Positions 36,006 through 45,537 of a DNA stretch of 64,000 nucleotides are shown one piece after another. How positions within the stretch are numbered: the stretch's first letter is position 1; every line of letters starts with the position of its first letter. The stretch covers positions 19,129,644 through 19,193,643 of the forward strand of contig NC_065548.1 in NCBI RefSeq assembly GCF_022605725.1. The letters run 5' to 3'. Made by a program: the position numbers and the translations under genes. This stretch comes from Anthonomus grandis grandis (lineage: Eukaryota > Arthropoda > Insecta > Coleoptera > Curculionidae). The notes below the pieces were generated by a model that had not been told where the DNA came from, made no database searches, and saw only the letters and a list, made by a program, of their open reading frames with translations.

Positions 36006-38574
36006 CTGATTAAGGAACCACGATACCACAGAATAACTAGTATAAAACCACAAAAGAAAATTAATGCAACATCACAAGATTATCAATAATTGAAAAATTA
36101 AACAGATACTTGAATACTTTTAAAAAAAGATGGGCAGTTCTAAGATAGTAGGCGTGTACCTATGTAGGTAAAAGGTTACAATGGCAGGTTCTAATAAAAA
36201 TAAGCGATTAATAGCCCTGTCTCCAAATCATTTTACCGATTGAATATATATCATAAATAATTAGATCAAAACATGATTGGGTTACCTACTGTTATCAAAT
36301 TAGCCCTTTAAGATACGACTGATAAATAATAAAAAGACAACTAGAAAGGTACAAAAAGGATTAATGGTATGTGCAGGTCATAAGTTACTAATTATTTTGT
36401 AAATATATAGGTACTAAATTTAACTTTCTTTAATAATCCAATATTTAAAATACACTAATAAATTGACAATTAAACTAATAAAATTTATGCATATACAAAT
36501 TCCATAATTTATGGGTTATTCCCAGTGGGACGCCAGTGGGACTAATTTTTTCCTTTTAACCTATTTAAAATATTACGGCTCCCGCGATATACTCGTAAAA
36601 GTTCATTGTTAAATATTAAAAAATGCACTGTTGTCACTCCAGTTTTTTTTCTTTTAAGATTCAAATAGAATAAAGTAAAAAGTATGCTTTTATTTTTGTG
36701 ATTTTCCGATTACTGGATTGCTCAAATATCCCTGGAAGATCTGGATATGCTAGGAAAAAGAAGAAATTATACAGTCCACGCTTGGCAAGATGCTTCCACG
36801 TGCCCTAAAACTACGACAGGAATGAAAAGCTATCGACCCTCCCGTACACCTACTATTAAACCTTAAGCACCATCCATTGACCCAAATAAACACTATTTAT
36901 TTCATAGTACTGGCTATAATTATTAACAGTCTCTTAAAATAATATTTTTAATCATTTCATCATATTGTATTTCAATTTAATTAGAAACTACTAAAAAGGC
37001 ACCTGTACTATGCGCTTGAAATTTACCTAACACCCTACTTCAACTTAAAAATAAATTTTAATATAAGCATGCAATATTCCTTGACTGGCGTTTAAAAACT
37101 GATAAATACCATAACGCTTATTTCTGCTTAATCGTTTCGAAAGCCCGTCTAGACAAAAATTAGCGTGTAAGAGGGAAAAGATGGGTAATTCAGGCCATTC
37201 TTTGGCTATACCGGCACGAAATATGAAAATTAGTCTTGAAAATACGGTTAGTATGCTTTTCAATGTTGTTTCGGGGTTAAAATATTACATTTAAGCAAAA
37301 TCTTTTAATCGAATATTAGTTTTAGCGTAATACTTGGTCACGCTTTAGAATATGCCGTTAGTCAGTTAATTAATATAATGTTACTTAGTGAAAATATAAA
37401 AGGAACTTATCTGTTTTCATCTGTTAAAGGCATTAATATATCCTACCTTTTGAAACACGCTATATTTGTAAACCCAGAACAAGTTTTGTTTGTATAAATG
37501 GCTTATCTATTTTAATGTCCATTATTATTATTATAAGTGGAATGTCTTATCATAAGATAATTACATAATACGGATAGATAATTATAGAATTTAAAACGCT
37601 TTTAAGTTATTAGAAAAAATAATAGTCATTTATGGGCATTATGAAAGATAATAATAAAAAACACGGCATAGAAGTTTGATATATAAAAAGAAGAATAATC
37701 AATCAATGCCTCCAATATTCGACCTGCTGGAAAATGTTGTTTTAATGAATTAAAAAGTTAAGTCCTTTAAGTTATTAAAGCTTTCAAAAAATGTTTTAAA
37801 AATTTACATAATATATGTACGTGTGTGATGTGATATCAATATAATATATATACAGTAAAAAAAGTATATTATCAACCAATTTAGTATTATATTTTTAATC
37901 TATTCTTTTGAATCTTTTAAAGTATAACGTTAAAGGCAGTATAAATCCACGTTTGCATTTTTTGAAATGAACTTAAAGTATCAATTAATCAGACAGGCTT
38001 TTTTGTTGCAGAGCTGCTGCAATATCACGGCAATATAGAGCATATTTCTGGTAACCCTCTGGATGGAAACGAGTGACAAGTTAGGAGAGCAATCAAATAG
38101 ACAGCTCTTAATGGATATATAATGGACGAACAGAATTAGGAGCAATTGGCAGTTTGCAAAGATAGTAAATGAAGTCAGTATTTTAACCCATCGGATACCC
38201 AAAACGGTCTATGAAATTGGATTTGAATGATTTTACTACCTAGACAGATAGCTATTTTGAAGCTTGTGGACATTAAAATAATCCAAATAAAAATGGGTAA
38301 ACAGGGGTACAAAAATTATAAAGGGATAGGCATTCGAATAACATTATTGTTTATTTACATTTTTAGTGGTTGGTTTGTTATTTAAATAATGATAATAGAT
38401 AATTTTTTGTCGACAAAAAAAAATCCATAACATTTACCAACAACGAAAATGATTATGTAAAGACGTTAATTATTCTTCTAATTTTTATACTATTTCATTC
38501 ATATTTTGTATTTTAAATTAATAAATTGGATTTATTTAGGGTTTTACTTACGTTCAGTTAAAACTTTAAGCTAT
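36006..38574. other. No gene recognised
   Basis: About 2.6 kb. Minus-strand frames at 37045-37263 and 37981-38202 have no known motif. AT-rich throughout. Confidence 0.4.
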
Positions 38575-39005
38575 AGTGTCTAGTCTAATTTTGTTTGAGC
38601 GCACCATATAAGCCCAAATTTATGTAATTTAAGTTATAATCTTGTAAATCAAGGTATTTTAAAATTTCTAGAATTTGTATATTTGCTTGCTTTCACTGTT
38701 AGTCTTCTCTTAAAATTATTTGTCTTCTTCAGCAAAAATACTGAAGAAAATTCTAAACATCTCTAAATTGTTTCATAGGGCTTTAAAAGGGACGCGTTTC
38801 GTCACATTTAGTGAAGGTTTAATTTTTTAGACAGTTTTACCTTGGAAACAATCTAACGACAGTCAACGCGAGTTAGGTTAGAGTTATTGACGTTGTCAAT
38901 GCAAGTTTGTTTCTGTCATAAAAGATTATTTCTGGCGTGTGTGTGAAGTGTAGGAGTGCGTTCCTGAATTACGTTACAATTCAGAAACAAGAGGATATTC
39001 ATGGA
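38575..39005 (+). repeat. Diverged dispersed repeat, copy A (LTR-like?)
   Basis: Shares a run of landmarks in the same order and orientation with 42830-43215: GAATTTGTAT, GCTTTCACTGTTAGT, TTAAAAGGGA, TACCTTGGAAACA, ACAGTCAACGCGAG. The two copies flank the 39.7-42.2 kb transposon as direct repeats about 4.2 kb apart. They could be old LTRs or copies of another repeat. Confidence 0.6.
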
Positions 39006-39360
39006 GAAAATAAAGACAAATTTCGAACCCTTAATTGTTATTTAATGTTTTGTTAATAAATAGTAATTAAATCCGTGGTAATTTTTAGAACAACACTATT
39101 ATTGAGATCGGTTATAACAACATTTAAGTGAAATCGCAATAGAGCAAAGCAGAGTAAAAGTTATATGTAATTATTGAATAGAAAAATGTCCCCAAAATGC
39201 AGTTTTATAAAACATCTTATTTAAGAGAAAGAAATAATAAAGGCTATTTGTAATGAAGAAAATAAGAAAAATGATGTACAGAAAAAATTTAAGAGAACTT
39301 GAACTTTAAACAGTGGTTTTCGATAAATCCGTGGTGGGAAGTTTTCAAATGAACACCCTG
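39006..39360. repeat. Right end of a TIR element, orphan
   Basis: It ends TTTTCAAATGAACACCCTG then TA (39361-39362). Read inward, CAGGGTG(T)TCATTTGAAAAC closely matches the first 20 bases of the 53199 element, so it is a relic of the same subfamily. The left partner is not visible. Confidence 0.55.
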
Positions 39361-40466
39361 TATATCAATTCGTCTACTTAATGTCTTTTTAATATTTGTG
39401 TTGTAGTAGTTTAGAACTTATATATTAGAGGTTATAACTAGGAGTACATTTTGTTTTATTTGAATTTATAAAGTACATTTTAATCATTACCAATGATAAT
39501 GGAATATTATTTTTATGTAAATTAGGATATGTAGATTTTTTAATTCTTTTGAAATGCATGTAGTTTTTCTCTTTTAGTGTCGGATGGCATAAAGTTGTGC
39601 TTTTTTTTTAATACTGTTAATCATTTCATTAGTTCTTAGCAATTTTTCAAGTAGTTTTATATTTTCGGTTATTCGTGGTGCATTTCAGATTTTTTTAAAG
39701 ATATATAGGGTGTCACAAAAGTAATGGATCAAACTCAAACAGAAGATAGAGGGAGTCATTTACAATCAAAATCACCCCCTATGATGTTATGCAATTGTGA
39801 ATAGGTTAAAAGTTATAGCCATATATGTGTATTTTTTTAATTCCAGCACCTTTGTCAAATAAAAGCTTTTAAAAAAATATACAGTTGATTAAACAATCTG
39901 TTTTTTTTATTGTACCTAGAAATGATGTTCCTCTGCAACAAAAATATGTTTCTTGAACATTACTTTTTAAAAGCACTAGAAAAACATTTTTTTGGACTTT
40001 TAACAACTTTAAAAATAAGTACTTAACTTTGATGCCATTTTTTTGCGAAGAAAATATAAGACATGCCAGTGACCCTGAACCTTAAAAACTTCTTTAAATC
40101 ATACTGATTCCAGCAAAGTACACCTTGAATAGATTATTAAAATTTATTATTGTCTAATTAAATTTTTATTTTTTTAAGAAATAAGCAAAAAAAATATTCC
40201 ATGGCTAAATCAATATTTTGCTTTATTATTTTACGAAAAAATAATAAAATTAAGATAGTAAAGTATCTCAAAAATGTTTAAAAATACATAAGTATGTCGA
40301 CTTCTAATACTGATCAATTTATCTGCGGTTATTTTGAAGAATGTTGATTTGTCGTGTTTTTTGTCGTAAACAAAATTTAAAAATAATTTAAAATAGGTAG
40401 TGTTGTGTTGTCCAGGTACTGGCTAAGTACATACAATTTTGTATTATTTATACAACTGAACACATA

Positions 40467-41531
40467 ATGCCTTATACCGTCCGTGAGTATGCAGAAATGC
40501 ATTATGTTTATGGATTTTGTAATGGAAACGCTCGAGCGGCTGAAAGGGAATATCGTGAACGATATCCTGACTACAGGGTGTTTCAACGAGTGCATAACGC
40601 ATACGTGGAGGAGCAGATTCCTGGAAATCCTCGCAGAATAGGAAGACCTGATGAAGATGCTGAGGCAGAAGATGACATCATTGAAATGGCATTAGAGGAA
40701 CCTTCAACTAGTGTTCGCCGCATGTCAAGACGGTCTGGTATTCCAAGAACAACAGTACACCGCATTCTACGAAGAAACCAGTTGCATCCCTATCATGTAC
40801 AACGGGTTCAAGATCTATTACTGGGTGATTATGACAAGAAGGTGGAATTTTGTAGAAAAATGCTTCATCGTAATAGGCAGGATCCACAATTTTTTAACAA
40901 AATTTTATGGTCAGACGAATCTAGTTTTCAGAGGGCGGGAATATATAATATTCACAATTTACACCACTGGGCATATTTTAACCCCAGAATTGTTAGAAAT
41001 GACCGCTTTCAACATCAATTTAGTCTGAACATGTGGAGTGGCATTCTTAACGGTTCATTAATTGGGCCGTTTGAACTACCAGCCAGATTAAATGGTGAAA
41101 TCTATAGGAGATTTTTGGAAGAAATCTTACTTTGGAAGAACTTATCTGTTTTACTTCAGGATATTCCATTAAATATTCGTCAATCAATGTGGCTGCAGCA
41201 CGATGGAGCGCCCGCCCATTACAGCCTTCAGGTGAGACAGTTTTTAAATGAGGCCTACTTTGGTCGTTGGATTGGACGGGGAGGTACAATTCGTTGGCCA
41301 CCGCGTTCCTCCGACCTCAATCCAATTGATTTTTTTCTATGGGGGTACTTTATGGAGTTGGTATACGCCAGGGAAAATCGTAATGAGGAAGAGCTACGCC
41401 ACCAAATAATTACAGCAACTAGATTAATTACCCAAAATGAACGTTTATTCAGAATGATTAAGAGAAATTTTATACGCCGATGTAGGTTATGCATTAGATT
41501 TCGCGGCAGACATTTTGAACGCTTATTGTAA
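40467..41531 (+). CDS. DD41D mariner-type transposase, intact
   Basis: A 354-residue cut-and-paste transposase with no stops or frameshifts. Residues 1-50 form a DUF4817-like helix-turn-helix (GNARAAEREY, YPDYRVFQRVHN). A basic IGRP linker is near 58-61, and a second helix-turn-helix (SVRRMSRRSGIPRTTVHRIL) spans 82-101. The catalytic triad is D150 in LWSDESSF, D246 in LQHDGAPAHY and D288 in SDLNPIDFFLWG, with 41 residues between the last two, hence DD41D. The start was chosen because it opens directly on the DUF4817 pattern after a TATTTATA-like stretch (about 40443). Two AATAAA signals follow (41560 and 41580). No intron. The enzyme would bind the TIRs and act at TA in the nucleus. Confidence 0.95.
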   Translation: MPYTVREYAEMHYVYGFCNGNARAAEREYRERYPDYRVFQRVHNAYVEEQIPGNPRRIGRPDEDAEAEDDIIEMALEEPSTSVRRMSRRSGIPRTTVHRILRRNQLHPYHVQRVQDLLLGDYDKKVEFCRKMLHRNRQDPQFFNKILWSDESSFQRAGIYNIHNLHHWAYFNPRIVRNDRFQHQFSLNMWSGILNGSLIGPFELPARLNGEIYRRFLEEILLWKNLSVLLQDIPLNIRQSMWLQHDGAPAHYSLQVRQFLNEAYFGRWIGRGGTIRWPPRSSDLNPIDFFLWGYFMELVYARENRNEEELRHQIITATRLITQNERLFRMIKRNFIRRCRLCIRFRGRHFERLL

Positions 41532-41559
41532 ATGATACTATCATGTAAAACACACATAT

Positions 41560-41585
41560 AATAAACTATCATGTAAAACAATAAA
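41560..41585 (+). promoter_or_regulatory. Polyadenylation signals of the transposase
   Basis: AATAAA occurs at 41560-41565 and 41580-41585, 28 and 48 bases after the stop codon, ahead of the right TIR. A near-repeat CTATCATGTAAAACA precedes and follows the first one. Confidence 0.5.
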
Positions 41586-42472
41586 CCATTTTCTAATGTT
41601 TTTTGTACCTTATTGCAATCCACCAACCCAACAAAACACAATTATTTATTTTAAAAAATTGGTAAATATTGATTTAGCCATAAAATTCTTTTTTGCCTCT
41701 TTTTTGAAAAAGTCAAAATTTAATTAGCCAATAAGAAATAATGTATTTAAGTCATACCTTGCTGGAATCGGTATGAAACGTAGAAGTTTTTAAGCTACAG
41801 GGTCACTCTTATGTCTTACATTTTTGAGAAAAAAATTGCATCAAAATTAAGGGTACTTATTTTTAAAGTTGTAAAAAGTCCACAAAGAAATTTTTTTTTA
41901 GCTCTTTCGAAAAGTAATATTTAAAAAAATATTTTTATTAGAAAAGTACATCGCTTCTAAGTAAAAACAAACAAAAAAACGCATTATTTACTCCACTGTA
42001 TAATTTTTTATAAGCTTTTTATTTGACAGTGTGCATGAATTTAAGAAATACATAAAAATGGCTATAACTTTTAAACTATTCACAATTGCATAACAACATA
42101 GGGGGTGATTTTGATTGAACATGACTCCCTCTATCCTCTGTTTGAGTTTGATCCATCACTTTTGGGACACCCTGTATATAAGGGAGCATATTTTTCCATA
42201 TGGCAATGGAAAATTGTTACTCTAAATATGTCACATAATTTACATTTTTTTAGTTAAAATCTTGCTGTAATTTAATATGCTTATGCTTGGGCATTAAGAA
42301 TGTTAAATAGTTAGGTTAAGTCTATTGTGAGAGCTGAACAGTTATACAGATATACTGTGATATATCTGAAGATATAAAGATTTTTTTATAACTATAGAGC
42401 CCTAATATTATTAAACTCCCTTGACGTTTGCTATTCTGGTAGTACATAAGCATTCTATCAAGGCTCTTAAAG

Positions 42473-42653
42473 AGTTACTTATTTTATTGGGTATTCCGTC
42501 ACTTATAGCAAAAATCAATTTAGAAAATATTATCTCACGCGCTCAAAAATTGAAAAGAAGAAGATTTTTTTTTTAATTTTTGAGCGTGTGAGATAATGTT
42601 TTCTAAATTGATTTTTGCTATAAGTGACGTAATACCTGATAAAATAAGTAACT
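42473..42653. mobile_element. 181-bp palindromic MITE
   Basis: The left arm AGTTACTTATTTTAT...GTCACTTATAGCAAAAATC...TCTCACGCGCTCAAAAATT is matched by its near-perfect reverse complement, with only a GAAAAGAAGAAG-containing spacer between. A half copy lies at 4165-4245, which shows it is a dispersed family. No clear target duplication. Confidence 0.85.
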
Positions 42654-42829
42654 TATTATGAATTCGTCACAACAATACAAATTTTACTTTAGGCTCTAGA
42701 ACACAAACTCAAATCGCAGTCAGCTTTTTTGCTAAACTTTCGCTTAGTAATAGTATTATCATCACCTAACCGTCGTTCATGTCGCTCTTAGAAATATTTC
42801 GTCCTTCCAAAAGAATTACTTTTTAGATT

Positions 42830-43215
42830 GTGGCTAATTTTTAGTAGTTGATCTTGTTTAAGGGGCCCCATTTTCCAGGATATTTAATTTTAATTCCCGG
42901 TAGTTTAAATTTTCTGCAATTTGTATGCTTAATTGCTTTAACTGTCAGTATCCTCCACACTACTGGTCTCCATCGGCAAAAACAATGTACAAACTTCTAA
43001 GCATTTCCCAATTGTTCCATGAATTTTTAAAAGGGAGTAGACTTTGTAACAGGTTAGTAAGTTTTATTGTTTACCTTGGAAACATTTAACGGACAGTCAA
43101 CGCGAGACCGGTTAAAATTGTAGCGTTGTTATTCCAAGTGTATTTCTTACATAAGAAAATATTCCTAGAGTAAGTGTGTTTGTTCCAAGAGGAGTGTATT
43201 TCTGAATAAGGTTAT
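42830..43215 (+). repeat. Diverged dispersed repeat, copy B (LTR-like?)
   Basis: Aligned with copy A at 38575-39005 through TACCTTGGAAACA and ACAGTCAACGCGAG. It is followed by AATTGGTGGTATGG, which resembles the primer-binding-site start found after gypsy-type LTRs (often T-T-G-G-T-G-G-C). That supports, without proving, an LTR origin. Confidence 0.5.
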
Positions 43216-43799
43216 AATTAGTATCAAATGATAATTGGTGGTATGGATATCTCGAAGCCCAATTTAGTGGTTTGAGATTATGTGTATGGGGTCAGGAGTA
43301 TTAAATACTTTTGGTGGCGTTGCAAATGCACAAATGAACTGCTGGCAATTCATTAGTGCAATTTGCTGAAGTTAGATTATTTACGTATATGTATATTCTT
43401 TAAACAATTAGCATTAATTGGTAAACCAGCTCGCTCATCTAAATACTCTGCTAGATCCCCAAGTATATCCCTTATCCCTCTTCATGTAGAAGTCCGACTC
43501 ATTATCCTGAATAAAATTGCTTTGGTGGCTCTTCCATATTTTGGTTGTCTGCGTATACTGCGTGGTTGGTTTTGTAGTTTATTTTAATTTTCTGCTATTT
43601 ACAGCTGTATCAGCTCTGGTAAGAACAGAGACAGCTTCCAATAGAGACAGCAAGATAAGCTGTAAGTCGAAATATTTTTTCCGCTTGTTTTTTTTATGTA
43701 ACTTTTCTTTTCTCCTAAAATCGCCCTATTGAATTTCGTTCTTAATTTGGATATTGAAAGCGGTACTTTACGTACTTCTTCTATTGATGTTATCCACAA
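43216..43799. other. No gene recognised
   Basis: Short frames at 43363-43587, 43517-43732 and 43599-43799 (minus) have no motif. If copy B is an LTR this could be decayed internal sequence. Confidence 0.35.
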
Positions 43800-44700
43800 T
43801 CAGCTTTATAGGGAATTTCTTTAGAGAAAAAAGTTTTATATCTGCAACGCATAGACGTAGAAGTAAGCTTTTTGTGAAGGTACACCGGACACTCTGTTTT
43901 TAAATACAAGCAAAGCTGCAATAAAAGCAAGATGTGTACAACAATTAAGATAACCAAAAAATGCATGATTTCTCATGTTAAGATTAAAAATGAAACTCAT
44001 GTAGTTTTAAATTCTTTGCAAGCGATTCTTTGACTGCAAATCAAGATATGGTCCATAAGCTATAGTTGTATAGATGCTGTGAGAAATGACTTACAAAGTC
44101 ACTGGCTCAAACTGGCAAAACATTGCCTTAATGTAATAGTAGACTTTTAAACAATTTCCCCTACATCTTTTCCAAATCTAATATTAGTTTCAAACAACAG
44201 ACCCAAATCTTTATACTCATTTAGCGTTGGGATCAGCTATTTTGAGGTTAAAATTGTAATCGGACCACAAAACATGACTGCTGACTTAGATAGATCAGAC
44301 CGTTTATGGATGCTTAATTATAAATATTTTTAACAGATGCCTTGACTTGGCCGCATCAGTTGCGTCTTTAAGATTGAAGCTAATACAAAGTTACGTATAA
44401 TCTACGTATCTTTCCTGTTCATAACGATCTGTAAGGTGCTCCATATCAACTGTACAAATTAAGAAAACCAGCGGTTCCAGGATAGAACCTTGAGGTACTT
44501 TAGGCAGCCGCAGGAAGTTTTAAATTCCTGTCCGAATTTGTACTTATTGTTTTCTTCCAGATAAATAATTCTTAATGAAATTGACCGTCGAGTTTGAAAA
44601 GCTATAGTATCGAAATTTTAACTTAGCAGCCGGAGGTTCAAGGTATCAGCGGCTTTACTAAAATCTAAAAATATTAAAGCTGAAGAAAACACCGTAAAAC
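43800..44700 (-). pseudogene. Jockey/CR1-like LINE RT fragment
   Basis: Minus-strand blocks: SSALIFLDFSKAADTLN (44690-44640; motif A, with the usual D-F-S-K-A-F-D changed at the end), LEENNKYKFGQEFKTSCGCL (about 44560), then NEYKDLGLLFETNIRFGKDV and STITLRQCFASLSQ (44220-44100), which is the post-RT L-G-x-x-x-D region. The YxDD box is lost in frameshifts. The 5' end stops at about 44700, where a hammerhead-like motif begins. Confidence 0.7.
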
Positions 44701-44710
44701 TATGTGTAGG

Positions 44711-44760
44711 TCCTAAGACCTGATGATGCCCCGCTTATACAGGGCGAAACACGCGTAAAA
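44711..44760 (+). ncRNA. Hammerhead-ribozyme-like motif (Penelope type)
   Basis: CTGATGA (44720-44726), a stem-loop with GCCC/GGGC arms (44728-44745), an intact GAAA (44746-44749), then CACGCGTA. Both invariant core strings are perfect. Stem III could be 2 bp (AC/GT) with a 4-base loop, but I cannot pair stem I, so activity is doubtful. It probably marks the end of a Penelope-like element. Confidence 0.5.
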
Positions 44761-44876
44761 ATAAAATAAAAATTTGCTTATATGACCGTTACATTGTTTT
44801 TTGTTTGTTTGTTTATATTTTGTATGGTGTCTTGGAGAAAATGGATGAGGATTTTATAATTTAAATATGCTAAGTT

Positions 44877-45452
44877 CAGGGTGGCTCGAATTCGACGCGT
44901 ATTATTGGGATTTCGAAAACCGTAAGATATACAGGGTCGGTTAAATGGAGGCAACGTTATGTAATTTGATGCTCAATAAAATGCTGTTTTGCATTTTAAA
45001 AACTTTCGAATACTTCTAAGTATATTTAACAAAAACCGGTTAAATAAATATAAAATATTCTAGTGATGGAATTTTCTGTACGAAACCACAGCAAATATCA
45101 ACGTGACGATAGTGTTTTAAGAGTAATGAAATAAAAAAAGATCAGGTTCATATTTAAAAAAATTAAGTTGATAATGGTCTCCAGAAGCCGAAATGTCAGA
45201 TTCAATATTTATGCATACTAAGTTATAAAGCAGAAAAAGTGACCATGAAAATGTGTTTTTCATTTTGAGTTATCTTAACAAACAAAGCCAGGAAAAAATA
45301 ACCAAAATTAAAAATTCCGGTTTTTTTCGAGTAAACACAGAACGGTATTTTATTACGCATCAAATTACGCAACTTTGCTTTTATTTAACTGACCCTGTAT
45401 CTATTACGGTTTCCAAAATCCAAATGATGCGCATCGAATTCAAGCCACCCTG
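44877..45452. mobile_element. 576-bp MITE of the CAGGGTG family
   Basis: The left end CAGGGTGGCTCGAATTCGAC and right end, inward, CAGGGTGGCTTGAATTCGAT are the start of about 150-bp inverted repeats. These carry a second CAGGGTC in each arm, 57 bp inside on the left. The right flank is TA (45453-45454) and the left is TT, probably a mutated TA. No transposase gene: the plus-strand frame at 45253-45459 lies mostly in the right arm. Confidence 0.85.
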
Positions 45453-45537
45453 TACATGAAGCAAACCATCACACAAATAACGTTTAAACAGGATTTAAAT
45501 AAAAAGCAATATCCAACATTTATGCATTTTTACTGTA

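Larger units (their letters stand above)
39706..42174 (+). mobile_element. Complete DD41D Tc1/mariner-type element with about 510-bp TIRs
   Basis: A 2469-bp element flanked by TA (39704-39705 and 42175-42176). The left end reads TAGGGTGTCACAAAAGTAAT and the right end, inward, CAGGGTGTCCCAAAAGTGAT. Similarity between the arms continues, with gaps and substitutions, for about 510 bp: 39706-40219 against 41664-42174, ending at ATGGCTAAATCAATATTT. The first 120 bp match best, at roughly nine in ten bases. Between the arms sits one intact transposase gene. Classical mariner elements have TIRs of about 30 bp, so these are very long. It is the best candidate for a recently active element here. Confidence 0.95.

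Noticed and set aside
40583..41641. Minus-strand and alternative plus-strand frames across the transposase
   Set aside because: Shadows of the intact 354-aa transposase in other frames.
45253..45459. 68-aa plus-strand frame
   Set aside because: It lies mostly in the right inverted repeat of a MITE.
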